A stretch of 64,000 nt of DNA, from NCBI GenBank assembly GCA_021432635.1, contig MU270078.1, forward strand, positions 329,416 through 393,415. Reading direction: 5' to 3'. Numbering within the stretch: position 1 is the stretch's first letter; each line of letters begins with the position of its first letter. Below, piece by piece: positions 54,977 through 64,000 of the stretch. The DNA comes from Thozetella sp. PMI_491 (lineage: Eukaryota; Ascomycota; Sordariomycetes; Chaetosphaeriales; Chaetosphaeriaceae). Made by a program: the position numbers and the translations under genes. Under the pieces are notes generated by a model, which did no database searches, was not told the origin of the DNA, and saw only the letters and a program-made list of their open reading frames with translations.

Positions 54977-56256
54977 TTTGCAGAAGGAAACGAGTCTCGT
55001 TGTATAACTTAGTGTCGTGAAAATTTGAGAATCCAAGGTGCTATTGATTGATCTTTCTATGAGAAAAGCGGTGGAGGAAGGGGTTTATCTGCTCTTGGAG
55101 AGACCGAACCTACACCGACAAGCAAGACGGCAATGGATCAGGACAAGCCAAGGCATTCTTGCTTTCACAGAACAAATCCCTGGCCAAATGGTAACCTTGT
55201 ACTACATCGCGAGGAACATGCCCGATATTCAGATCAAACTAGCCAATGGAACGAACAATGCAGGGAGGTATGTTGCCGATTCTGCGCCAGGAACTTTTGC
55301 GGCTTTTCCGGTTTGTCATGAGTTATTCCGCCACGTTCTAGCATTTTCTATTACTTGTAGGCGTCTTCAGTTTTAGTTCTTGGGATATCCTATAGGTGGT
55401 GGCATCTAGTCTGCCTCGTATATGCAAGAACCACGTATGCAAGGTGATACAGGTGGTGATATGGGTTTTTAGTCCCTCGGATTGACCCAAAGGTTCCCTA
55501 CAGCTGCAACCTGTAGATTTCAATCGGGTGTCAAAAAGTATTGCAACACCCCACGATCACGACTAAATGCTTACAAGTGGCAGTTTATTTGTACTATACT
55601 AACAACAATCCCTTTCACTCTTACTGTGAGCGCCTTGACTTATTGCATGTTCTACTGCTTAAAAGCGTTGATGTATTTCCCTTGGGGCAGTAAGGGAGCC
55701 GCTAGCTCCCCGCTTCTAATCCCCCTCCTTTTAGAGGTCTGCATATCGGTAGCTCATAATCCGCCTAGGGAAAGCTTTCCGACAGTTCGTATATGCAGAG
55801 TACTTCTGTATACCTGCTCTGCGTCTATTGAGGCAGGTGTTATTATAGCCTGAATAATAACCGAGGTTTAATACACCTTTGTCCACGAATACTTGGGTTA
55901 CACAGGTTGGTTCAATACCGAACATGGTTCAAGGGGGCGTCTATATTACGACGTTACACGAAATTTTATTCGAAGAACTTACGCCGATTGGTTACACTGA
56001 TAGAATAGACGCCTGAGCGATTCGCGATGTCAGTGTAATATCACACCCACCTAGTCCGTTCGGATCATCACTATTGCTCTTAGCGAACTAAACCTACGTG
56101 AACTGTTCAATCATCAAATTGGGGGTCTTGATGATACCATCTAGCGAAGTATGTCTCTATTGGCTGCTCTTATGTGTAACAATCCTCTGTGATGACGTGA
56201 CGTTTTGTTCTGGTGATTAATGGCTAGGCTAGCCGTTCTATACTTACAGAAATAGA
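54977..56256. other. intergenic, upstream of microexon gene
   Basis: 1,280 bases. The left end is the promoter and leader of the microexon gene on the minus strand. Plus-strand frames at about 55038-55376 and 55482-55853 are open but have no start context, family or splice support. Confidence 0.4.
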
Positions 56257-56586
56257 CTACAATTTTGAAGCATGAATAGATTCTGATCCCGAGCTACTCT
56301 TTACGAGACCTGGGCAATTACTGTACCTTGGATCGCAACCTGTTAGTCGTAGTTCATTTTCATCTTTACGACAGACATTTAATAGCCATAAACCTTTCCC
56401 TCCTCGATGAATATCCACGAGCACGCCATGCATTCTTCGGAAGCACGGCCCGGGTCTAGAATATGTTGCTGGATCATGGACATACTTTCCGTGCCGCTTA
56501 TGCACCTTTGCAGCTAATTTGAAGATACAGCCACCTAATTTCAGAAGGAAACCAAGCCAAACAGAGGAGTATTGTCTGCCTTGCCA
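56257..56586 (-). pseudogene. candidate minus-strand gene fragment, Cys-containing
   Basis: A 109-residue frame is open from 56586 to the stop at 56257-56259. It has protein-like composition: basic HKRHGKYVHDPATYSRPGPC, then GLWLLNVCRKDENEL and GCDPRYSNCPG. No ATG opens it. An upstream in-frame ATG (about 56616) is cut off by a TAG at 56587-56589, which might be a splice acceptor or a nonsense change. The family is not recognised. It could also be chance. Confidence 0.25.
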
Positions 56587-56638
56587 CTAGATAGGAGACA
56601 CGCTCATCGTGGCCATAAGAATGCGTAGACCAGCTGGG

Positions 56639-56646
56639 TATAAATA
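56639..56646 (+). promoter_or_regulatory. TATA box candidate of the propeller-like gene
   Basis: TATAAATA about 196 bases upstream of ATG 56842; position fits a core promoter with a long leader. Confidence 0.4.
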
Positions 56647-56841
56647 TGTCGCTCCTGTTACTTTGTACTGTGATATGTTAGAAGGCAGGCAAGGAAACAA
56701 GACCATCTCCCATTTTCTACTTCCACATACCCAGACCGCAAAAAAGTCAAGCCTGTAACACCTGTAACAAGTGTTTCTACTTTCTGAGCCAAAGGCTATT
56801 CGAAACTCTTCACCTTAATTAGTTCTCTTGCCTCCGTCACG

Positions 56842-57693
56842 ATGATGATGCCTACCGCCATAACTAAGCTCATATCGCTGTTGGCTCTCGCCATCGTGTT
56901 GCCATCTACCGAGGCAAGGTCTGATACCGCATGTCTATTGGGGCGGGAGGGAAGTGGCGTGTTCCGATGGGACGGCAGCAGCTGGCAGAAGCTAGGTGGT
57001 GCGGCAAATGCTGTCTTCGGCGGCGGGTTCGCCTTGGTTGCGACGAATCCCGACAATACGCAGGCGTTTCGATGGACCGTGACAGACGGTTGGGCGCAGA
57101 TCGGGGGCGGTGGATCTAGCTTTGCGATAACCAACAACGCGATCTACGCACTGACGTCGAACCGTGATGCCGTCTTTAAATGGAGCAACAATGGCCAAAA
57201 CTGGCAACAGATCGGCGGCCCGGCTGGCAACCTATACGCCGGCGGAGACAATCTTTTCGCCACTGATCCCGCCAACACCGGGATCTATCATTATCTCCAC
57301 GACGATGTATGGGAGAAAGTGGGTGCTGGCGGTGCCGACTTCGCAGTGGACGGTAACGGGGTGCTGTACGGTCTGAACCCTCCCATGGACAAGGTCTTTC
57401 AATGGTCCGGTGTCGGGCAGGACTGGTCCCAGATCGGCGGTGCTGCGTCTAGGCTCTTTGCTGGCGGGATTGGCATGTTTGCAGTTAATCCTGACAATAC
57501 CGCGATCTGGAAGCACAACAGCGGTAGCGACTGGCAACAGGTTGGTGGCGGCGGTAGCCACTTCACAGTTACAGATGAGGGGCTGTACGGGGTGGGCTTG
57601 GGGGACCTTGGGATCTATAGGTGGACTGGTAGTGGACAGGACTGGCAAAATCTCGGAGGCGGTGGCACCCCACAAATCGTTCCATGCCCGTAG
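56842..57693 (+). CDS. secreted tectonin/beta-propeller-like repeat protein
   Basis: Intronless, 283 residues from the first of three tandem ATGs. A signal peptide (ITKLISLLALAIVLPSTEA) is followed by about five to six repeats of some 43-47 residues. Each has the pattern F-x-W-(S/G)-x-G-x-x-W-x-x-I/V-G-G-x-(A/G), then a strand with FA or LY and an A-N-T-I/D-A-V-F word. Regular W-x-Q-I-G-G units are the hallmark of tectonin or tachylectin-2-like beta-propellers, which bind glycans. The function here, such as lectin or cell-wall binding, is inferred. The gene is undamaged although broken genes lie on both sides. Confidence 0.75.
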   Translation: MMMPTAITKLISLLALAIVLPSTEARSDTACLLGREGSGVFRWDGSSWQKLGGAANAVFGGGFALVATNPDNTQAFRWTVTDGWAQIGGGGSSFAITNNAIYALTSNRDAVFKWSNNGQNWQQIGGPAGNLYAGGDNLFATDPANTGIYHYLHDDVWEKVGAGGADFAVDGNGVLYGLNPPMDKVFQWSGVGQDWSQIGGAASRLFAGGIGMFAVNPDNTAIWKHNSGSDWQQVGGGGSHFTVTDEGLYGVGLGDLGIYRWTGSGQDWQNLGGGGTPQIVPCP

Positions 57694-58272
57694 AAGTACA
57701 CATCCCGACTTCTGGGGAGGGAAAATTTGGCGACAGAGCTATGAAAGCTGCGACGGAGACGATGGAACTTTATTTCTATTGTACCTACAGTACCTCAGGC
57801 TATATCACTAGCCGCTAGACCGAGAATCAGGGCTGTGGGTGTACTATCCTTAGTCAAGTATTATTGGGAAGATTTACAATGGATGTCAGCTAAGGACTAC
57901 TTATCTAGTCGAAAGCTGTCTATTCCTCAAATAAAATAGGCGTGCCGTACGTGACATTACATTTCACATTTACAAGACCGAAGGTGCATAACTACAGAGC
58001 AAAAACAAAGCTTTTTCAGCAGTATTTAATAGGGGAAATGCCCCAGGGGGGAAATGTACAGGAGACCGGTCCCTGGCGGGCCTGCGTTCACCTTTCGGAA
58101 CGAGGCTTTCCAATTTTCTGATTAGCTAAAGGTAAGTAAGAGTGTGAGACATCTAGAGACATCTATCAATCGGGCACAACCTATCTTGCTCAGCTAAACA
58201 CTCTTGGGATTTTTTTTTTAAATCATGGTTTGTTCAAACTCCGAAACAGTGCTGCCTTAATTGAACTAATAC
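57694..58272. other. intergenic, no gene seen
   Basis: 579 bases downstream of the propeller gene. A T-run is near 58212. No supported feature. Confidence 0.45.
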
Positions 58273-58905
58273 TCAACGAGTCAAAGCTCTTGACCCCTCA
58301 TTGCCTAAAGACTGGGTGTATCTATACCACACATCTTCGCCGAAAACGTCCCAGAGATCATTGGCACTCGAGGTAGCCGGGTGCTTCGACCACTCGTTCT
58401 CTCTCCAAAGCCAGTCGTCGAACTCTAATACATCCATCTCTTGAGGGGGCTGATCCCTAGTGGGGAATCAACACAAGTTTTGCAGAGCCAATGCTGGGCA
58501 GGTCGGTGGACCAATTGCTTTAGCCTCGCTGCCTCTGGGCTGTCGTCGCCCTCAATAATGACCCTGGCGGTACATGGTCTCTCAGCGAAGATCTTCGCTC
58601 TCGCCTCATCCCCGTTCACGAATCGCAAAGCCCTCGGGGAATTACGGCTGCTCCAATTATCAGTAGAGTCCTAGAAGCTCCTTTCCAGCCGCGTGCAGGC
58701 AACGCTAAACGATCGAGAGGTCGTGAGGTTCGCTGGCGCCTTGCGAGTATACACGACTAAAGATAGGGTGAGCGAATGTAACCGCTATCACCTCGAGCGC
58801 CTCGGTCGGCTAGCCATCTAGGCCAAGGCCAAGAACGCGGGCCCGGGTGCGGTTACTGCCCCCGATGACAAGGCAGCAACCTTTCCACGAGGCCAGGTAC
58901 CATCA
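58273..58905 (-). pseudogene. damaged minus-strand gene of unknown function
   Basis: The last two exons look sound. Exon 58670-58512 encodes a segment with RFVNGDEARAKIF and ARVIIEGDD. A 62-nt intron (58450-58511) follows, and exon 58449-58273 encodes a Trp- and acid-rich tail (EFDDWLWRENEW, NDLWDVFGEDVWYRY) ending in TGA. Upstream, a frame reading GGSNRTRARVLGLGLDG continues to EALEVIAVTFAHPIF but is interrupted by two TAG codons, again possible C-to-T products of CAG. No start is found. The family is unknown. The splice within the tail is phase-consistent; the upstream links are speculative. Confidence 0.4.
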
Positions 58906-59779
58906 TGAGCAGAAAACTGTTGGAAACTCTAGTTTGCAAGAGACTCAGAAAATAGCGTGCCAATGAAAAGAGAAAGAAGCGAGAAGCGATGCATGAATAC
59001 GAAGAGGCAAAGAGGCGGACTATGACTTGATATAAAAATTGTCACAATGATTCGTTGGTTGAACTGACGCCCTCTGGCTCTTGTCCTTGCTGCTGTCTTC
59101 ACACATTTTATTTCGGCTGTTAAACTAACTGATACTCCTTCACAGCAGTGTATTCACTCTCACTTCAAGGTCTCTGGTCAGACAGCTATCGTTTAAACGG
59201 CAAAGTATTTAATACCAAAGTTAAGAAAAAAATAGAAAAAAAAGGAAGAGAGTAACTATCACTAGCTTTTCAGGTTGTGGGTCTGATCGGCGAGCCAGAG
59301 TAGAAGTTAGGGTATAGTTATGACAAGGTTTATAGCGGCTCTTGTTGATAAATAAAATAGGAAACACAGGGGTTCATCGGGGTTACTATACCTGATAAAG
59401 TACTAATTTCGGCTCTCTCAAGCCTTGTCAACTTTATCTTAAATAGGTTGAGAAGGTAGCATTCGCCGAGGGCTTGTATGCGCCAAGGCTGGGGTTGCCC
59501 CGAATGCTTGTGTAACTTAGTTAGGCTCCCTTACGCCTCATGCGAAGGCTCGTAAACTAAACCCAGATGGGCTAGAGCAACGCGTAATCTAAGATTCAAG
59601 AGCCGGGGGGTACGCCTTGATGTTGAGTAATGATTCCTTTAGATGTAAGTTACTCTGTACAGTCATACATAAATTGTACAACTTCTTAGGCGGAGAGCAA
59701 CAATACGTGAGGCCTAATTCCTGTCCTTGCTACTTCTCAGGTTCATTGCGGCCACTCTGCTGCTAATCGTGACAACGTC
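58906..59779. other. intergenic, partly A-rich
   Basis: 874 bases, with an A-rich run near 59222-59250. It includes the promoter of the truncated Zn2Cys6 gene; no other feature seen. Confidence 0.45.
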
Positions 59780-60776
59780 ATGCCGACAGTGATACCGCCA
59801 CTTAGCCATGATCCACGTGGTCCAGAAGTGCAGGGGTCAGGCCTTCGACGGCCACATAGAAACTCGCGGAGCGGCTGTGGTCAGTGTAGAAAACGCCATG
59901 TTAAGGCAAGTAGTCTCCTCGCGACGCCCTACACCAACATTTTCACTCCATTTATTTCCGCCAAGAGACGGATTGCTAAGAATTTAGTAGTGTAATCTAA
60001 TTGGCCCAGTCTGCGGTAATTGCCAGAGGCGGCGCGAGATATGTGATTACCAGCTGCGACCCGAGTTTGTTTTCACTCGTAGTACCTCCGTTAGCTTGCA
60101 GAAGGCGGTTCGCCGTGATACACTCCAGCATGGTCCGCAATGGCCCGTGCTTCCCAACGAGCTGGCAGATGAGATCCTTTCCAACTTTGTGAAACGGACA
60201 AGCTCGATCCTAACACTCGTGGCGGACTGGAGTCGGATGTGGCACCATGACCTCGGCATCCATCCAGTCGTCATGCAGCACGAGTATGTCCGTGAGGCCG
60301 CGATGGCTTTGTCAGCGCTGCATATCTGTCGACTTGGACCCTCAAGTCCCTATTGCTTCTATAAAGCTGCCTGTGTCCACTCTATTCGCGCGTCAGCTAT
60401 GTTCCGGGCCGAAGTTGGCGAAGTTACGATGCGAAATTGGTGGCAAGTCCTCCTTTTCGCCCTAATGCTAATGCTCTTCCATCTCGACTCCACGTTTGTC
60501 GCCCAGGATATTGGACTTCCGCCTCACCCAAATGGACCATGGGAGACACTTCAGGTGCTGCGCCAGACCGCTCTCATGAGCCGCTATCTAAGCCGCCGGT
60601 TGTGGGGCAGCAAAGCCGGAGCCGTCATGTATCAGGGCCAGCTGGATCTCAAGCTCCCTACAGATGACCTTGCCCTCTCGGCCATTGACAATCTTATTGC
60701 CTACTGCGATGCACTGGAAGGAGCTTCCACGGGAGGGCTAGAATGCAAGGACGCTGCTATCGCTCTACGAACTTAG
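59780..60776 (+). CDS. Zn2Cys6 transcription factor, C-terminally truncated
   Basis: Exons 59780-59905 and 59991-60776, 303 residues. The 85-nt intron uses a GC donor (GCAAGT) and rebuilds a perfect zinc cluster C-x2-C-x6-C-x6-C-x2-C-x6-C (CGQC...HVK, then CNLIGPVCGNC). The helical regulator domain follows (WWQVLLFALMLMLFHLDS). The stop TAG at 60774-60776 is early for the family. In the same frame a second TAG lies at 60825-60827, after which protein-like sequence (VVFLYWCAVMNRAPQRF) runs to a TAG at 61077-61079. This suggests a longer ancestor cut by CAG-to-TAG changes. Whether the short form still binds DNA is unknown. Confidence 0.65.
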
Positions 60777-61079
60777 ACAGCCATAATCTGTAGCCGCCCT
60801 CGGACATGGCATCACGTCATGTGGTAGGCTGCTGCTGTACCTGATGACTACTGCCAACTGCTGAAACAAGGTCATGGCGTAGCACAAGTTGTCTTCCTTT
60901 ATTGGTGCGCCGTGATGAATAGAGCACCCCAAAGGTTCTACGCTCGTACCTGTATAACGAGAGTGGCACAATATATACTGGACCGACTGGGTACGAGCAG
61001 TGATGAGATTCTAACCTGGCCGAGGGCCGAGATGCTCACCGAACCTGGAGTGCTCTTTGGCTGGATGCCATCATGCTAG
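60777..61079 (+). pseudogene. decayed C-terminal part of the Zn2Cys6 gene
   Basis: Same reading frame as the truncated regulator, beyond its TAG. It includes a second in-frame TAG at 60825-60827 and then an 84-codon protein-like stretch ending at 61077-61079. No donor site was found that would splice out the stops. Confidence 0.4.
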
Positions 61080-61954
61080 ATGACAAGATGGCTCTTCAAG
61101 AGCTCAGAAGCACATTTTGCACAACAAGAAAGGATAGGGCTATCCGCCACTTTTGATGGCATGCTCCTGGAGTTGCCTATTCCCCAAACCAAGACTAAAC
61201 TATGTTTATTGATTGGAGGCCTTGGGTAAACATCTCCCGCACAGCCCATGAAATTCAGTATTACATACTACCATTTACGTAGTGTACTTCCGCGATATGA
61301 AACCATACTCGTGATTTAACGCCAATGTTACCGACTTTATAACTAGATAATGACCGTTGAGATGCCATTGTTACATGCAGACCAGGCGCTGTGCCACAAA
61401 ACTAAGGAGCTTAGATATTGAGAGCACTGGTCATTACTGCCCTGTTCTACATTATATAGTTACGTTCGCAGTGACCAAGTACACCCGTTAACAGTTATTA
61501 AAGAGGGTTGCAAATATCAAGTCGTTATGAAGTACGAGCTATTGCATTTCAGATTAGGGCATTTCGCTCTAGAATACCCCATGCCACTTATTGCCGGTAG
61601 TTATTGGCTGCTCCAAACTCGGAGCTCAGCTGTAACAGTTGTTACAGACGTAATCGATTGGTTGCCTTATTTTACATTGTCAGCATAGTTGCATCGACTA
61701 GCACTAGTATATACAACTGGAGGAAGAGGGAGAAGGTAGGAGGGTGGGAGACTCACCTCAACGTGGCGTCTTTTACAATGGCCGTAGCCGGCTCGAATAT
61801 TTCTGTGTGACCTCCCATGGCCCGACCCCTGCAGTTACGCTTGCGGCACCTCCAGTGCGCCGCGTTTGACCAGTTAGCTATGTGAAAGTGGCGATTGAGG
61901 CCACCCTGCATAAGTAGGAGGGGGTGGGTTCCGCAGTCCCCTGGTTTCCGCAGT
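61080..61954. other. intergenic, no gene seen
   Basis: 875 bases without a supported gene. Several AT-rich stretches. Confidence 0.4.
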
Positions 61955-61992
61955 CCCCTCACAGTATGCGCAAGACTTCGAACATCGACGCC
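61955..61992 (+). repeat. 38-bp inverted repeat, left copy
   Basis: Perfect reverse complement of 62638-62675, about 645 bases away. Both copies, read in their own sense, encode part of an SQYAQDFEHRR segment, so this is a coding fragment duplicated in inverted orientation rather than a terminal repeat of a mobile element. Confidence 0.85.
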
Positions 61993-62324
61993 AGATTGCC
62001 CTGTGCTGCTTCATTATGGCCGAGATGAGTTGGGATCATGCAGCTCTAGTCAAGGAAATTTTGATCTATGCAATCCTTATATCGAAACCGCGGATTATTC
62101 TATCAAGTTTTCAACACCGCATTTTGAGCCTTTTAGCTCAAGCTGTAGGATATAGGCTGAACAAGGATAAAACCTGGGTTACATACCGAGGAAAAGATTT
62201 GATATGGCTTCCCGAGGAATATAGACCCCTGGGATGGGCTATATCAGAAGGTAAAATAGCCTTCGGCCTTCACTCTGGCCGTGTCTTGATATTCAGGTTG
62301 TCATTATACGATCTTACGCTATAA
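61955..62324 (+). pseudogene. C-terminal tail relic of a NACHT/WD40-type gene
   Basis: From about 62151 the plus frame encodes WVTYRGKDLIWLPEEYRP, then IAFGLHSGRVLIFRL. That is the characteristic ending after the WD40 propeller of fungal NACHT/WD40 non-self recognition proteins (W-V-T-W...W-L-P-P-E-Y-R-P...G-x-x-S-G-R-V). No NACHT domain or WD40 repeat is present upstream. The 5' part (61955-62150) reads SQYAQDFEHRR and then a hydrophobic helix; it may come from another gene fragment. Non-functional relic. Confidence 0.55.
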
Positions 62325-63556
62325 TACCGTATACATAGTCAGTATCTCTTATTTCTTGTTAATTTCTATTCTCATAACGTGCCACACTAAGCGTCTAGGC
62401 AGACGAACTAATTTATAGTATTATTTTTGCTTCTGAGCAGCCGTGGGACGTTCTAGAACTTGGCATTGAGTTCTGGCCTAAATAGAAGCCATTTTGGAGG
62501 CCGCGCGTACTTGTCAATACTCTTTGGCACTACATAAGATGCAGTTCTAGTGTCGAAAAGAGTTCGGGAGGATATCAACTTCGCACATGAGTGTCGAAGG
62601 GGACAGCGATTATGCAAACTTCTGTACCTACCCCTACGGCGTCGATGTTCGAAGTCTTGCGCATACTGTGAGGGGCCAGGGTTCATACTAGCTATTTTCC
62701 TGGCTCTACTTCTAGGTACTCTACTTTGACCCACCGTGGAGACTAACTTAAGTTTCCTGGCCGAGTCAAGAAGCTATGTTTGGCAGACACTCGTACCTGA
62801 GGGTATTTCCAGTACTACTGGTCCGTGCCCCTAATTTTCAAATGTTTCGAATAGGACGACAGTTTCGCTCACGAGCTCTAGATTGGACCCATGCCCTCTT
62901 GCCCTAGATTCAAAGTAGCTGCGAGGATAGCTTTCTTTTCTTTCCATTTAAACAGTAACAATTATCATCAACTTTTAATCATCAGCAGAACCACCAAGCA
63001 TATTGCTCTCGTTTTCCTAGAGAAGGCCAACCAACTAACACACTCTTATGCTCTCATTACGGGTTCATATCCATCTTACGTGCTTCTGTTGCTCTGATCT
63101 GATGAGAGCCGAGGCTTCATTGTCTTCCTTCTGTGCTCATTTCCCTCTCGCGTACTACTAGACCTACGCTGCTTTAGTGTTCCTACCCAGAGCCGGTTCG
63201 ATGACTGGTGTATTGGGCCCACGCTGTGGCTACTAGACTACGGTGGCGGTGTTTGTGGTGTTGTGTATGTTGACCGCATCAGTTCTGCTTCACCTTTTCC
63301 CCGTCTTCAATATCTCTATAGCAACTTAGCTCAAATAGAGAGTAAAACAGGACGGGTATTTTAGGAGGACATGCGAGATAGCGGGCAACCCCGCAGGTAG
63401 CGAAGTTAATTAACATGAAAATAGTCTAAATCCAAGCTCGACCCGGCATGGCTGTATGAAGAGATCTTGATGACACCTTCCCATACGATCTCTGTACCGA
63501 AATGAGTAGAGGGCCCACATCCCTTGCAACTTCTTCCTAGATGACCATAGAATTCC
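62325..63556. repeat. gene-poor region with inverted and dispersed repeats
   Basis: Contains the right copy of the 38-bp inverted repeat at 62638-62675 inside a short minus-strand frame (62453-62734), and a diverged copy at about 62878-62955 of the sequence at 51742-51830. No intact gene. Confidence 0.45.
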
Positions 63557-63965
63557 TTAGGTACTATTGCTACTTTGGCCCTGGACCTTTCGCATGACAT
63601 TATCTATCAATTCTCTTGCGCGTTCTTCGTAGCTTCGAATACGCTCGGTTTCCTCTGATGAAGCCGGAATATTCAGGACGATATTGGACGGACAGTAATC
63701 TTCAATCCGATTCTTTGCGAGCTGGCTACGCTCTGCCTTGGAGGCTCTAACTCTGCACGTAGAAAATCAGCACTACGCCCGTATAATCCAATAGAGCATG
63801 GGCAGACTTTAGAAGGAAAATGTTGACACCCCAGGACTTTTGGCAACAGGAGTGTGCATAAGTGTATGGTAAATAATTACGAAAGCTCGGAGGACTAGAG
63901 GTATACCTTCTCGCCGGGAAAGCGGCCGCATGTGCACAGGAATCTGTAGGATTATCTTGTGGCAT
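63557..63965 (-). CDS. small hypothetical protein, two exons, possibly continuing past the window
   Basis: Exons 63965-63907 and 63752-63557 with a 154-nt intron (GTATAC donor, GCAG acceptor; phase 2 on both sides), 84 residues. The start MPQDNPTDSC is the only ATG in view, but the frame stays open upstream to the window edge, so a longer N-terminus is possible. Exon 2 encodes a basic stretch (ASKAERSQLAKNR) followed by an acidic helix (SEETERIRSYEERARELIDN). It resembles a coiled-coil tail; no family is recognised. Confidence 0.4.
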
Positions 63966-64000
63966 AGTCTCACAATGGGCAGATGGCAGTGCCCCCCCCC

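Noticed and set aside
55038-55376. 112-residue plus-strand frame
   Set aside because: No family, no start context, no splice support, and a second overlapping frame is equally open.
58129-58136. GTAAGT preceded by AG within six bases, as in the microexon gene
   Set aside because: It is a single occurrence with no neighbouring units, signal peptide or frame.

Overview
The window looks like an accessory, possibly subtelomeric, region of a filamentous ascomycete, probably Sordariomycetes. The evidence is short introns (about 45-110 nt) with fungal donor, branch and acceptor signals, two HET-domain proteins, a fungal NLR, two Zn2Cys6 regulators, GH18 and GH55 chitin/glucan enzymes with LysM, ChtBD1 and WSC modules, and many small gene relics. 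I reconstructed all splice sites by eye from GT/AG (twice GC/AG) signals plus reading-frame continuity. No transcript or homology search was available.

Layout. 0-4 kb: the 3' end of an alpha/beta hydrolase, a GNAT acetyltransferase, a thioesterase relic and a DAO-type FAD oxidoreductase. 5.6-8.1 kb: HET protein 1. 8.2-18.3 kb: a divergent pair, GH55-LysM-WSC (minus) and ChtBD1-GH18 chitinase of the killer-toxin-like class (plus), sharing a 693-bp intergenic region. 19.5-27.6 kb: three unknown proteins and HET protein 2. 27.7-37.1 kb: a signalling island with a kinase-NB-ARC-TPR NLR, a 71-aa three-exon protein, an ankyrin protein with a C-terminal membrane anchor, and a second protein kinase. 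37.8-51.3 kb: S28 peptidase, type-B carboxylesterase, a small S24/S26-like protein that looks bacterial, a C2H2-type protein, a GMC oxidoreductase and a Zn2Cys6 regulator with a 16-nt exon inside its zinc cluster.

52-64 kb is gene-poor and decayed. It holds a small secreted-protein gene broken by two stops of the kind RIP makes, a damaged minus-strand pseudogene, a truncated Zn2Cys6 gene, the C-terminal tail of a NACHT/WD40 gene, a 38-bp inverted repeat and diverged dispersed repeats. A secreted beta-propeller-like gene there is intact.

The standout is at 53,925-54,976 on the minus strand: a tiny secreted cysteine-rich peptide gene in which a signal-peptide exon is followed by twelve consecutive coding microexons of one codon (ten) or two codons (two). 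Introns of about 47-89 nt (mostly 71-77) separate them, all in phase 0, and the stop codon sits alone after the thirteenth intron. I know of no described fungal gene of this kind, but I could not search.
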